Below are positions 1-12,200 of a DNA stretch of 64,000 bases, one piece after another. Each line of letters starts with the position of its first letter. Position 1 is the stretch's first letter. The stretch spans positions 1,400,193 to 1,464,192 of the forward strand of contig NW_006920417.1 in NCBI RefSeq assembly GCF_000344685.1. Direction: 5' to 3'. A program made the translations under genes and the position numbers. The DNA is from Gloeophyllum trabeum ATCC 11539. Taxonomy: Eukaryota; Basidiomycota; Agaricomycetes; Gloeophyllales; Gloeophyllaceae. The notes below the pieces were generated by a model. The model ran no database searches, was not told where the DNA came from, and saw nothing but the letters and a program-made list of their open reading frames with translations.

Positions 1-1
1 A

Positions 2-193
2 GCAAATCATCTGGCATGGGTTCTCCAATCCCAGGCTTCTCCGGAAGCGTTCTTCAGTTCGTTTATCTCCCTCCATCTCACCTACGGCATTCGCACGCAC
101 TACCCTCGCATTGGACTTGGACCAGCATGGTACATACACTTGTTTATTAGCATTGCATTTCATGGAACTATCGAGACCGTTTATGTACAGTAG
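2..193 (+). CDS. 3' end of an unidentified protein (partial)
   Basis: An open frame enters from the left edge and stays open for 63 codons to a TAG at 191-193. It holds a hydrophobic stretch near the end (WYIHLFISIAFHG), which suggests the C-terminal part of a membrane-associated protein. I do not recognise the family. It could also be a chance open stretch, since only one exon is visible and the upstream part is outside the window. It lies 277 bp upstream of the FMN oxidoreductase on the same strand. Confidence 0.35.
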   Translation, partial: ANHLAWVLQSQASPEAFFSSFISLHLTYGIRTHYPRIGLGPAWYIHLFISIAFHGTIETVYVQ

Positions 194-470
194 CATGAGC
201 GATTTACACGGAGAGGGTCACAGGGGCGCTCTATATCCGCTGACCAACCTGAACTTCCTGATCCTGCTTTAGACCAAATACCTTCAATCGTTAAGCCGGT
301 ATCTAACCGTCGGGCACTCGGCGCATGCGTATATCAGCAGGTATCCTACCCTGCCGCCAGAGCCGTTCCTTCCGTCTATCCCCCCGTGTAAATATTAGAC
401 CTCTCCCAGGAGCTATATAGGTACTACCGGTACGGTCACCGTTGAACGGCCCTCTTGAACGAAAGGCACG

Positions 471-2090
471 ATGTCGGATACGCAAACACCCTTGGCGAAG
501 CCGCACAAATGGTCGTCCTTTATGGTGCAGCTGTATGGCTCCAGGAAGCCTCCGGTGTGCGGATCCCTAAACCCTAATACCTTGGAAGAGATAGCGCGCG
601 AGAAGTGCAAGGATCACCTAGGTAAGGGGTTAGTTTCATTCGTTTCGCCTTGCTGATCCAAGTTCGGTTTGAAGATGCGTACATGTATATCTTCGGAAGT
701 GCTGGCACTTCGTCTACCCATCACGCGAATCGAAAGGCATTCGATAGATGGAGACTTGTCCCGCGTATGCTAAGGGACGCCACAGAGAGAAGCCTGGAGG
801 CTAGTATCATTTGGAACGAATTCGGTACCTGACTCAGATGTCGCTTTAGACTACTATCTTTGGAGTCAAGTACCCCTCTCCGCTGCTCATCGCACCGATC
901 GGAGTGCAAGGGATAGTCTGTCCTGAGGCAGAGCTAGCCAGTGCTGCAGCTGCGGCCAGGTGCAACGTGCCATACATAATGAGCTCCGCCTCCACACGCT
1001 CCTTGGAAGCTATAGCGAAGGCTAGCGGCAATGGTCCACGGTGGTATCAACTGTATTGGTGAGAACATTCTTCGTGAAACTCGAGTCCGTTCATAAAACA
1101 GCGCAGGCCGAAGTCCAATGACATCACACTGTCGCTCTTGGGCAGGGCGAAGGCCAACGGCTACACTGCTCTCGTTGTCACCCTGGACACCAATATTCTG
1201 GGATGGAGACCACATGATATCGACTCAGCGTACCTGCCATTCTTGAACGGCGTTGGGATCCAAAATGCCGTGGCTGACCCCGTATTCATGGCGCGGTTCA
1301 ACCTGCAGCCCATAGTAGATGAGCGGCCCGAGTTTCCATACTCACCTGCTAAGATCGAGAAACTCGCGGCAGACGGTGACGAGAATGCCAAGCGGAGTTG
1401 CATGTTGGGGCGAGCCTGGCTGGCTGAGGCCAACTCCGGGGAGTTCAAAGTTTGGGATGATGTCAAATTCTTGTTAGACAACTGGGACGGCCCTGTAGTC
1501 CTCAAGGGTATCCAGACTGTTGCTGTAGGCTATGCGTTTCTTTCATCGGTATATCTACGGCTCACTCCTTCCCCTAGGACGCAGAGCAAGCTTTAGAAAT
1601 AGGCTGTCACGGCATTGTCGTTTCCAATCACGGTTGGTCATTTTACTGTACCTTCCTTTGATAATGCCCTGATTTACCTGCTTCCATGGAGGTGGCAGAC
1701 AGGTAGACGGAGCCATACCGTCTCTCTGGGCCCTCGAGCAAATCTGCTCTTCGCCTAAGATCCGTCAAGCGCAGGAAAGTGGGAAATTCACCGTAATTTT
1801 CGATTCAGGCCTTCGCACTGGCTCAGACGGCATCAAAGCAATGGCTCTCGGTGCCCAAGCCATCGGACGTACGTACCTATACCTGCCTTATCTTCTCGCC
1901 TATCTGACGACACTTCATAGTCGGACGACCCTACATGCACGGGCTGACAATCGCAGGTGAAGCAGGAGCTGAGGAGGTTATTAGGTCCTTCTTGGGGGAT
2001 ATGGAAGTAACTCTTGGTTTGATTGGTTGCACCAGCGTCAGTGATATTTGGTACAAGAAGGAAGAAGTTATGGAGAGAAGCGATGTATAG
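471..2090 (+). CDS. FMN-dependent 2-hydroxyacid dehydrogenase/oxidase (lactate 2-monooxygenase-like)
   Basis: Spliced exons read as a member of the FMN-dependent alpha-hydroxy acid dehydrogenase family, which oxidises L-2-hydroxy acids such as lactate or glycolate to 2-oxo acids. In order: AYMYIFGSAGT, then LLIAPIGVQG, IMSSASTRSLE, RWYQLYW, TALVVTLDT, VVLKGIQT (active-site Lys region), the HGIVVSNHGGRQVDG stretch (catalytic His and Arg; flavin contacts), VIFDSGLRTG and IGLGRPYMHG. About six introns are inferred: 622-674; 800-849, which needs a GC donor to keep LETTIFGVKYPSP in frame; one after QLYW; and three in the C-terminal half. The start ATG at 471 gives an N-terminus without a clear signal peptide, so it is probably cytosolic or peroxisomal. 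The exact substrate cannot be told from sequence. Confidence 0.88.
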
Positions 2091-2546
2091 TAAGCATATA
2101 CCTCACTGTGATTTACAGTACATGGAATAGCTGTAGCAAATTATCTTCGCTTTCAATGTGTGCTGTATTGGCGCCAGAGGCCAATCTTCTAAGTTCAGAC
2201 GGGCAGCACAAAGAGGTAGGGCGCAGGTGCATCGGTCGCACTAAACCTACTGTTAATATTCTGGTGTCCTCTGAAAGACTTTTCAAGTGGTATCGCGGCG
2301 GTTGGTAGATCGGCGGAAAGAGTGGTATGCTCGTGACCCTCGATATGCTATATATGTCGGTATACAGTGAAAGGAGTGCAATGTACATATCGTCCGATGG
2401 TCCAACTACCAGTATTGTGATGTTCGATTTAGTGCTACATTGAGCTTTGCACATTGCTACCTACAAGATGAGGATGGGTGTTGAGTTACCCTTCAAACGC
2501 AAGTAATATTCACGATACCTTGGTTCTGCTCCTAAGAAGACATCCA
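2091..2546. other. intergenic, convergent 3' ends
   Basis: About 456 bp between the 3' ends of the FMN oxidoreductase and the TVP38 gene. I see no gene here; the short open frames on both strands have no recognisable motifs. It presumably holds the two 3' UTRs. Confidence 0.5.
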
Positions 2547-4382
2547 TTAGGTATCAAGACCCCTGTGGCCAGGACTTTGATCAGACGGACCACTTTCCAG
2601 ATCTCTGTGGACCATGGGTTCGGAGGAAAGGCGGATCCGCATGCTGGCCTTGGATGCAGTTAGTTCTATGTCCTGACTCAGGCGTCCTGCGGTGCTCGTA
2701 CTCGGGGCCGACAAATACGGCACACTGTCTAATGCAGAGAGGACCGTCGACGAAGACTTAGCTTGACTTATCAGGAGGCTGCTGTTCAATATCGATACTC
2801 TAGTAACAGGAGATGAAACGTACCGAGCTTTCCGTCTCGCATAGATTACCTCAGGTCTCACGCGCTTCATCTCCCGCAGGATATACCACATCGCGAGGAT
2901 TGTCACCAAGATGGTGGCAACAGCCAATGGATACGTGACCTTCTTGTCGGACTTGCCACCTACCGGAAGGTGATGTGAAGAACGTCAGAATAACAAAGGG
3001 TTGCGAGAGGTATCGATATCACCTTCATAAGTCTGCAAAAAGATCACACCCAGGTAGACGTTCAGCATTTGTCTAGGCAGAGACAGCAAGGCCGCCATGG
3101 AAAATGATATAATTCCGACGCCGCATGTAGAGAAGACAGCCGTCGAAACTATACTCCAGTTCAGAAATTAGCCGTAGAATGGAAGAGCATGGTGCCCACG
3201 TACAATGAGGAGGGATTGCGCTGTACCGGGCGACGAGAACCACGCGGAAGCCGCCTTGCCTCACCACTCTGGTTAGGCATGCATAAGCTATCTGTTTCTT
3301 CTCGAGTTTCTCGCAGCGAGATCGGCAACAGTATTTGAATGCGCTATGTAGAGGTTAAGTGTAATCCTCCATAGTTACAGAAGGGGGACATACTAGAAGT
3401 TGCCAATTTCACCCAAGAACGTTCCGGCTGCGACGATCCCGAACCCAATCCAGAGTCCCCAGACGAGCCCGCAGATTAGAGCAATTATTTCGTGACCCCA
3501 GAGCTGCAGTAGGTGAGCCGAATTCACGACCGAGAGAACAGACAGTTATAACTGACTGGGGGAAAGGAGACAATGAACAATAGTGCTATGGGGATAACCC
3601 ATGCCCCCGGAGTGCTACCGATTGAGAAGTAAGCAACATAGAAATGAATGCGCTGTGGTGATTACTTACTCTCGTAGCCAGTCAGATGCGGGCAGCATCC
3701 CCACAACTATGCGATCATGGAATATAGACAATAGAGCGACAAATACGGCCACGAATGCTAGAACGACCAGCAGCCCTACATATATGCAATTGCCTTCATT
3801 AGCCTTCGTGATTGAGAAGCAGGTGAAGGCTATACAGACATTTCCGTCGTCCTTGTAGCCACCATCGTGGGCTTATATATTTACGCCAGTCGAAGAATAT
3901 CCAGGAATTAGTTATCTGTAGGGCCTGAGCCTCACTGGGAGTCGGGCTGGGTGTCCGAGTTACCGCCCTATCCAGTATGTCTGACTTGTTCTCGTCAAGG
4001 GACGGCACTCCTTCCGGAAGCGTCGAGGAAGCGGGGCGTTCAGGGAGAGGAACGTCGTGGTGATCAGTAGCAGGCTGGACGTCCATCGTGATGATAGAGG
4101 ACTTCCTGTCCAGTGCGAAAAAGAACGTCCTGGTACAGTCCAGTGGGTCGCCTACCACAAAGACAGCAAGTTACGAGGAGAGCGGGTTGCAAGAGGAGGA
4201 TTAGGCGGGTGGGACGTCCCAGCAAAAGAAGAATTCGGAAAGCTTCATGAAACGGTGGCGTGCGTTTAAGAGGCAGGGCGTCCGCGGGGCTGGTACGGCG
4301 CGAATGGACTTGACTCCCAGCCATGGGAACGTCCTCTCTCGTAAACGCTGCATATGGCCGATCCACAGCGAGAGAGCGACAT
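2547..4382 (-). CDS. TVP38/TMEM64 family membrane protein
   Basis: Minus-strand exons give the TVP38/TMEM64 (VTT/SNARE-associated Golgi) family: a hydrophobic helix GLLVVLAFVAVFVALLSIFH, then VIPIALLFIVSFPPV, the family core FGHEIIALICGLVWG, GIVAAGTFLGEIGNF, VVREGGF-like VVRQGGFRVVLVARYSAIP, ALLSLPRQMLNVYLGV, and the last helix ATILVTILAMWYILREMKR followed by a basic YARRKAR. Such proteins sit in Golgi or ER membranes and are thought to act in vesicle trafficking or lipid scrambling. A Ser/Pro-rich N-terminal region precedes the helices. The start is uncertain (ATG at 4382 or 4324), and so is the C-terminal exon end near 2547. At least six short introns are needed. Confidence 0.78.
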
Positions 4383-5397
4383 CACCGGTCTGCCACCGCA
4401 GACTTCAGTACCGCATTCTCAGCTATATTACGCAGGAGACGAAGAGATTCGAGCGAAGCCCTGGCACTGCATCCCGCGCCGCATTAGTGTAAGGGATGGA
4501 AGGAGTCTTTAGATAACGTGGAGGACCAAAGTGGTGTTCCGAAGACTGATGGCTGCAACGTTGTCACTGGTCCGAGATTAAAGCGTCCCGGAACGATGGA
4601 ACAACGTGGCAGACATAAGTATTTTACTGGAATAGCACAGCGCGGAAGCAATCAGATCCTCAGCCTGGAAGTTTTAGACATCTGCATAAGTCAGCCCTCG
4701 ATGGTTCGTTTGCTTCGGGCCTTTGGTGATTCTCAATTATTCCTTTCAGTGCCCGGCTACCTTGAAAGACCTTTCTGCCAAAGAAGCAATTATTACACGT
4801 GAAGACATTAGTGAGTTCACCACCATCCTAACCCGAAGACAATAAAGGGACGTCACCTCCTGCTAGTGAGAATATTGATCACACTCTTGGGCGGGTCACT
4901 CCATTGGAGACGCCAGACCGAAATACAATGCGGCCAATACGTCCTACCTGGGAAAGAAAGTACGCCATTGCAGTTAGTCAGTGTCACGAGCTGAGAATGG
5001 CTGTGAGGGAAGCCGCAGCAAGGATATGACTGCGCTCACATTCTTTCACAGTACAGTGAAATATGAATCATGATCGCCCCGGCAATACCGCGAATCCAAG
5101 GTCCAGAATTCAACACGCGTCCGAATGGTGACGCATTTGAAAACTCGCACAAGGATGCCTAGTGTATGAACAATGAGTACGGTGGCGTCCGAATCGGGGT
5201 GGGACCCAGTGTCACCATCACGTGATCGTGACTAGTGGTACTCGCGCGTCGCATCCGCGTTTCCGATATACCCAGTGGCCCTGCGACTTTCGTGCGGCGT
5301 TCTATAGCGAACATATGGAGGGACAGAACGGCCAAACATCCGATGCATTGCATAACCAGGTCTGTGTCTGCGCAATGTTCTGGACGCGTCATTATTG
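4383..5397. other. about 1 kb without a supported gene
   Basis: Lies between the divergent TVP38 gene and the acidic CxxC protein. Short open frames on both strands lack recognisable motifs and mutually supporting splice sites. It probably holds both promoters. A frame ending near 5410 reads VIIDVSSDD and could be a lost upstream exon of the next gene (see findings). Confidence 0.4.
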
Positions 5398-6725
5398 ATG
5401 TCAGTTCAGACGATACTGCGACAACGCCGCGAAATCGAGAGCTTGAAGAAACAGCTGAGAAAATTCATAGCGAAAGCCAAGACACTTGTTGAAGATGACA
5501 CCAATGGTGCCTCATTAAACGCTGCTGCCTCCTCAGCGTCCGGTAAGAGTAAATATGCAGACAGGGGCCAGAAGTCAGCTTCACTTGTAAATTCTAGTTC
5601 CGGATAATGAAGGCAGAGATGAAAGTAACGAAGATTCATTCGTGGCCACCGCTGTGTGGGATGACGGAGACGGGGTCTACAGATGCACCGATTGCCTCTG
5701 GGAAGTCATCGACCAGTTTTGCCAAGGCTGTGGCAGAACCTATGAGCATGACATGGAAGATGTTTGTATTTTTGGTCCTTATATTGGCCAGATAATTCAT
5801 TCTTTGTAACCAGCTCCTTCCTCACGATCCTTACAGTAGTATCTCTACCAACGACGAGGCTCTCGTAAGCGACCGATTTAGAGCACCGCGCGGCACAACC
5901 CCGCTGCTAGACATAGAGCTAGCGCCTGAAGACGTGCAGAAACCGCCTGAATACTTACGACTCCTCCGTCGGGGGGGAACAGGAGCGATGTGTGAAAGGT
6001 ACAAGTTGACATTTACCGAGAAGGGAGGAATCACCGCTAGAGCAGATAAGGGGCTGAGGGAACTCTTCGCGGGCCCCGCAATCGATGAAGACGACCTATG
6101 GTCCATTCACCTTGGGCGGTGCATCAAGCTGGAAGAAGCGGACACCGACGGCACTCAGTTCATTCAGGACTTGCTGGAGGAGGTACTCTATTTCCCTCTT
6201 CGCTCCGAATTCAGCCAGTGCATCTGGGAGCGCTGGGAGACCGTAAAGACCGACGCGGACGTATGGGTTACGAGACCAATCCTCGACCGATTCGAGCAGC
6301 TGGAAAACAGCGACGGCGAAGATTTCTGGGATGATGCGGACGACGATACAGTAGGCGCTCGCGAGTCCCTGTTGAGGGATCGGGCTTTGGCCGACGAATC
6401 GGACGAGGAGGTCATTCAACCCGATGAGTACGAGAGCACGGATGAAGAGTCAGGGGTATCGGACGGCTCGGATGATGAAATGGAAGACGCGGACTGGACG
6501 TTCCAAGCCGGAGTGTCTGACGCTGTCTACGATCCTAGTACGGATTCGGACATGGAGGACCAGCTTGAAGAGGACTGTTCAGATTGCGTTCCAGTCACAA
6601 AGACAGAGCTGGACGATGGAGCCGTGGCAGTCAAGCCTGAGGACCCGTATGACTCCGCGGACTCGGACTTCGACTCGGAAGAAGAGCTTAGCGGCGACGA
6701 ATATGTGATCGCATCAAGAAAGTGA
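5398..6725 (+). CDS. hypothetical acidic protein with a CxxC pair, possibly degenerate
   Basis: Three parts are visible. At 5398-5604 a charged helical N-terminus starts at an ATG (ILRQRREIESLKKQLRKF). At about 5600-5805 there is a segment with RCTDCLWEVIDQFCQGC, two CxxC pairs that look like a small zinc-binding knuckle. From 5934 there is a long conserved-looking part (EYLRLLRRGGTGAMCERY, WSIHLGRCIKLEEADTDG, FIQDLLEEVLYFPLRSEF) and then a very acidic Ser/Asp/Glu tail to the TGA at 6725. It resembles basidiomycete RING-type proteins that carry a CxxC knuckle before such a C-terminal half, but no RING motif is visible upstream. Parts one and two are joined only by a one-base frame change near 5604, so this is either a frameshifted copy or has a sequence error. 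Nuclear location is plausible but inferred only. Confidence 0.5.
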
Positions 6726-6966
6726 GAGAGAGAGACATTTAACCAAGCGGGTACATCGTAGATGATCGTACAACATGCGATTAATCGAGTAGTCCAATTC
6801 CGTAGTCCGTTAATAGTCCGTACTTCGTAACTAGTCGTCGGTCCTCCTTTTCATCGTCCTGGGACACGGCTGGGAAGCTATTCACGATGTGTAGATGCCG
6901 AGCAGGTCCGTCCTGTTCGTGACAGTATCATTGATACCACACGCGCCTATCATTTCCATTAGCCAG

Positions 6967-8690
6967 TCACTGCTTGCGCGAGACATTGTAGTACGTACCA
7001 ATGAAATCACCATACAACGTCGCCCTCTGCGACATATACTGGCCAAATTCATCCAGCGCACACGACGAACCCGGGCCGTCCTGGCACCCAGGAATCGGAA
7101 TGGGCGCCGAGTTCACCAGTGCCCGTACATAAGAGCTGCTCGTGCCGTTTGCCGCGCATTCTAACCTCTCCAGGCCGAGGTGTCCGAGGAAAGGGAGGAT
7201 CTCGCTCGTCTTCCAAACTCGCGCGTAATTGATCTTGTCCGAGGGCATCGTCTTGTTCACGTCCAGGTCCGGGTAGTAATCGGAATTGTTGAAGAGTCCG
7301 AGAGCGGTGAGGACCAGAGGGGGCTCTTCGCGGTGGCTGAAAGACACGTAGAGAGATTGATTGAAGGTGGTCGAGTTTTGGTCGGATTTCAGGATGTCCA
7401 GCGACGCGCGGAGCCAAGGCAGGCCGAGTTGGGGGCCAATAGGGTTCCCGTATCTGAAGTCTACGCGTCAGAGCCTCAAGGTACACTGAAGACTAAAATC
7501 CATATACCCGATGCTATAAAAGTACATAAGGTCGTTGGCATACTCGAAGTCAAGCCACTCCTGAACAGAGAATAAATTGCAGAATTCCGTCCTGTTCCTG
7601 ATTACTGTGTCGTAGCCGCACAATTCCTGCATGCCGAAGACGTCGTCTACCGTGAAGTTAAAGCCGGGGACAGCGGCATTGAACCTGGCGATGATAGGAG
7701 CGGTGTACTGATCCTGCCATGCGCCTTGTTGCTCCGAGCCTGCTGACGAGTGGAAATTCGGGCAAGATATCTGGCGGAGTGCAAAACCATTAAGGCTAGC
7801 GAACCAGGTGAGCGGTTAAGCTACTTACATGAGGTGTTAGGGAGTTGGCGCTGTCGTTCTCGCCTTCGTTGACGACGACCAGCTGCGCGCTGTCGTTGCG
7901 GGAGAACGCCCCTTGTATGAAGGCCTGCGCAGACTCGACCGTCCTGGATGCTGTAAACTATTCAGCGAAGTCCATCGGATTGCTTGTGCCAAATGCGACT
8001 CACCTGAAGCGGCCCAGACTCTAAAAGCGCCGCTCGTCGTCGAAGTGAGGTTTGGGTACATCCTGGCGATAACACCGCCGAAAGCCTGCGCAGCCTGGAT
8101 ACCAGACGGGGTCACTTTCTCGAGCTGCGCGGTCTCGTTCGTAATCGGCGACGTGTAATTCGCCAAGAACCGCAAGTCGCTCGTCCGGGTGAAGGCGGAC
8201 TTGTCTGAGAAGTTTGCTAGCTTTTCCAGGAAGGGCGAAAGATATGTCTCATAGTCGTACTAGATAGAATGCGTGAGAGAGACCAAGACTGAGTGTAGGA
8301 TCGTACATACATCGTTAGCGTAGATGTTGGAATGGCGAACGAGGTACGTCGCCTTCGCGACTGAACACCCTGAAGGAACGTCCGGGTCTAGCTGGACGCC
8401 CGGAGCGTCAAAGTAGGGAGCAATCCCGGCGAGATGCTCCAGGACATCAAACTGGTATCCGCCTGGTCCCTCTATCACTTGTCGTTTGTCTGCAAACGAA
8501 GACTTTTTAGCGTGACTTTCTGCAACGTACCGTCTTCACGTACGGTGCGGGATAGTGATGCCGTTGACGCTGGCGTAGCTCAAGACTTCATCCCGAGTCT
8601 TGAAATACGGTACAGCGGCCGTTGAGGTTAGCGAAGAGACAATGCCGAGGAGAACAAACGGCGACGATAGCCTGAGCATCCTGACAGACA
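6967..8690 (-). CDS. secreted histidine phosphatase (clade 2, acid phosphatase/phytase-like)
   Basis: The minus-strand ATG at 8690 opens a signal peptide (LRLSSPFVLLGIVSSL) followed by PYFKTRDEVLSYASVNGI. Later exons give TYLVRHSNIYAND, which occupies the place of the RHGxRxP phosphate-pocket motif; LRFLANYTSPITNETAQLEKVTPSG; a stretch with many N-glycosylation sequons; QLVVVNEGENDSANSL; FTVDDVFGMQELCGYD; and VSFSHREEPPLVLTALGLF, the place of the C-terminal catalytic HD/HxE motif. Clade-2 histidine phosphatases hydrolyse phosphate esters through a phosphohistidine. The altered first motif (RHSNIYAND) may change or remove activity. About six introns of around 50-60 nt are needed. Likely extracellular. 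Confidence 0.8.
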
Positions 8691-9297
8691 TGTCTTCAAC
8701 CTCGAGGTGAGCACGACAGCGCAGGCAACCTACAGCTGCCCCGCATTTTATGCTGCACGGAAATTAAGCGAGTAATGATATCATTGAACGTAGGTACCGG
8801 CGGCGCAATTGCAACTGCGCTTGCCAAGAGCTTCTGCATGGAGAGGTTGCTCTGATGTTGCGGGTGGCGACCGGCGGCACCTGCGACGCGTGACGTCACG
8901 CGGCCGTCTTAGAGTAGTACGAGCATAGGAAGGTCGAGTACATGTACTTCGCACATAAACGTCCTAGCCAACGATACAATGTAGTATCCACTACAACCAG
9001 AGCATTAGAGTAAGTTCGTTAGTCTTAGAGGTCGAACGGCAGTATCGGCACAATACTCTAGATGATCTATGGAGTTCACAGAACGGAGGAGGGAGTGGGA
9101 TGTATAGCTACAATGACAGAGTTGCCCGAAATCTACACTCTAATAACTCTATTGAAATGGCTCGCTATCGTCGAGCCCCGCACTGCCCAGGCCGAACTGA
9201 CCTGGGTCTTCTCCTACGTTCGTGATGAAGTTACCCCACTCGTCGAATCTGGCTTTCTGGTTCGGAATGAACAGGGTACGAAAGACAAACCGAAAAC
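8691..9297. other. intergenic
   Basis: 607 bp between the phosphatase start and the transcription factor 3' end. It should hold the phosphatase promoter. The plus-strand open frame at 9062-9379 runs antisense into the transcription factor and has no motif of its own. I see no gene here. Confidence 0.45.
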
Positions 9298-12200
9298 TCA
9301 CGAAAATCCGCTTGGCGCATTGAGCCACAAATTGGATAGGTGGTCGTCCCAGAATATATTCGCTTGTGGTCCCGGATGATCGGAGCCAACGTCAGCCTGA
9401 GAGGACTGCATTCCGGATGGCAACATCCCCTGAGAGGGTCCCATGAAGCCTCGATCATTAGGCGACTGGGCAGAATGAACTGGAGGTTGCACTTGCGACA
9501 GACTCGCCGAGGAGGAAAGGAGATCTAGCGGTGTGGTTGCCTGGAGAGACGCGCCGTCCGGTTGAAATGCCCTGCCAATATTTGGTGAGGTTTGGCTGCC
9601 CCATAAGAAGGCGTTGTAGATATCGTAGTCAGTGCTTAACGCCAGATTGCCCGTCTCGTGACTAAAAACTGGGAGGCCGGCAACATCCGCTGGAGTCGGC
9701 AGAGAACTCGCGTCAAAGGTTGACGTTGACGGGTCCGCATACTGTGGCTGTTGGAGGATAGAATGGGAAGCGTCGTCGGTGCCAGAGCCAAAATTCGCAT
9801 CGGTGCTACGACCGGGCATCCCTCTGTCCTCAGTCTCTTCATGTTCTCGCTGGCGCTTGTTGACTGGCATATAACGGGGGTTGGAATACAAGTCTCCGGC
9901 TTCCACCAGACTACATAGTATGTCACTAGAACATGTGGCGTCAACCGGTGCCAAGTGTGGAGCACAGGGCCCAACTCACCGCAATCGGCCTGCCAGATAC
10001 CAGCTATCCGCACTGTGAACAGTAGTAAACGGACGGATATAGAGTAGTACACACCGCGGCTCAGACTGTTCCAATACACGCAGGCCTTTCTTGACTTCAT
10101 CCATCTCCTTGGAAGGATCAGAACAGAGCCCTGATCGCGTGCCTGCCCATACGTTGAACAGTAGAACTATGCACGCGCTGAAAAGCCCGGACTCGGTCTA
10201 GGTGTCGGCAAACGTCGTATGCACTATTGGACGACGACACAAAGCACTCACAAAGAGGAAATGCGGGAAATGACAGTTGTCGCGCTGGTGGACGGTATCA
10301 AGTATACGGATAAGAGCCCGGGCGGCATTGGTGCAGATCGTCAGAGAGGGGAGGTTCGAGGTCTTTCCGGGCTGCGGGATGAAGGGCCGGTGGACTATTA
10401 TCTGAAGACGGTAGTAGGCACAGTAGAGATAAGCGGACTGGAGGAAAAAGAGGCAGTCTTCGCGATGTGGGTCCCAGTGTACTGTAAACGGGTGAGAGAC
10501 AAAGTAAACCAATCAGCGCGGCACGTACGATGGCTTGGCAAGCTGTCTCTCCATTCGTTCAGAGCGGAATCTAGCTGCGCGACAATGCGTTTCTCCCATT
10601 CATCTCCCACGAATCCCATCATCAATTTCGACTTATGGATGGAGTACTATCAGAATATCAGAATTTGCAACTGCGCAACATCGTAATGTCTGACATACTA
10701 TCGTTTGGTGAGCAAATGCCAGAATCCGGTCCAGTTTGATTGACCAGATGAAATATGCGAGCTTGGATGGTCTGTCCTCCGGTTGCTTCATGACGGGATT
10801 CGAATTGGAGTCAAGCCAGTACTCATCATCGCATTCAATGGGCATATCAAGGTCGAAGCTAGGATTTGATTTATGTTACCGCGTGAGTAGCCTTGAGCCC
10901 AATAGATACTCACGCTTCTTCATTAATAGCAAAGGATCGACCAAGAGTGGCGCTGTAGTAGCGATCGAAAGATACGAGCGTCCTGTATACCTAAGTGAGG
11001 AGGGCGCGTCGCAGTTATGCATACGGACGCACCAGAAAGCGCGTCTCCATTGCTCATCCTCGACCAACAGCGCCGGCGACCTACAGCCTCGAAGGCGATG
11101 CACTCCAATGTCCTGTGCTGCTCGGATACCCACCCCAATTACCAGCCAGCCGGATTCCGGTACAGACGAGGAGCTCAAGAAAACGGTCACGAGCTGAAAG
11201 AACACGATGAGCGTCTGAACTGTGGAATCGGAGGAGGGGCATATACAGTATGAGACTGCAGCTCATATAAGCACGGAGGTGCGAACAGCGACCTGCACGC
11301 TACCCGAGGCCGTAGTTGATTGAAGTATCTCCACCCCGCGGAATGCCAACCGTCATATCCGTCGATGAGGACTCGTTTGTCGTCCGACCACCTTGACCCA
11401 CATGCACAAACCAGCAGCAACAGGCACGCGAATGCGTCCTCGCGAATATGAGTATCTCCTGCTACCTTCTTCTTGAACGATGGCTCGTGAAGCAACGGCA
11501 CAAAGTCATTTATGTAGCGGAAGTAAAGGTTTATAAGCGATTCCATGAGGTCTGCGGGGGGAAACTCGAAAGCCTGGCTAGACGGACAGGGACCCGCCTT
11601 ATTGTGCTCTTCCCACTGCAAATACCGGATGATTAGCTATTAGTCTCTAAGATACATTCATCATAGAAAACCCACGGGGCACGCTGACCAAAATTCAGTA
11701 CGCATACGGCCCCAAGGTCTCAGGGCCGGGTTCTTTGCAATGGCATGCCCAAATTTCAGGCCCAAGGTACTGTTGAGCAACCTGAATCCGCTAGACTCGC
11801 CGATATACCGAGGGACGACAGGTTGCAGGGAAAGGGACTTCATGTGGGCCGTGAGACCGTTTACAAAATAATCCCCAGAGCACATGTCGGACATGTCTGG
11901 ATCAAGAAAGCAACCCTCCCCAATTGGCGGTGGTCCACAGCAGGGTTCGACAAGGGTACCGTCCAATGGGCTCTCATGGTCCAGGGATTCTCGTGGGCGA
12001 GAGGTTGTGGCTACCGAGACGTTACCGCTGGACGTCTCGTCTTCGGAAGTGTCACCAGCAGCCATCTGTGGTCGTGATGTTTACATACAGAGGAATCAAT
12101 AACCGTTCACGCACCTTGTTGAGAAGTTGCTCCATTCTGTTCAGACGACTGTCGAGGCTCTCTGCAACCCTACGATAGTCGAGTGTGCGGTTCGGTCAGT

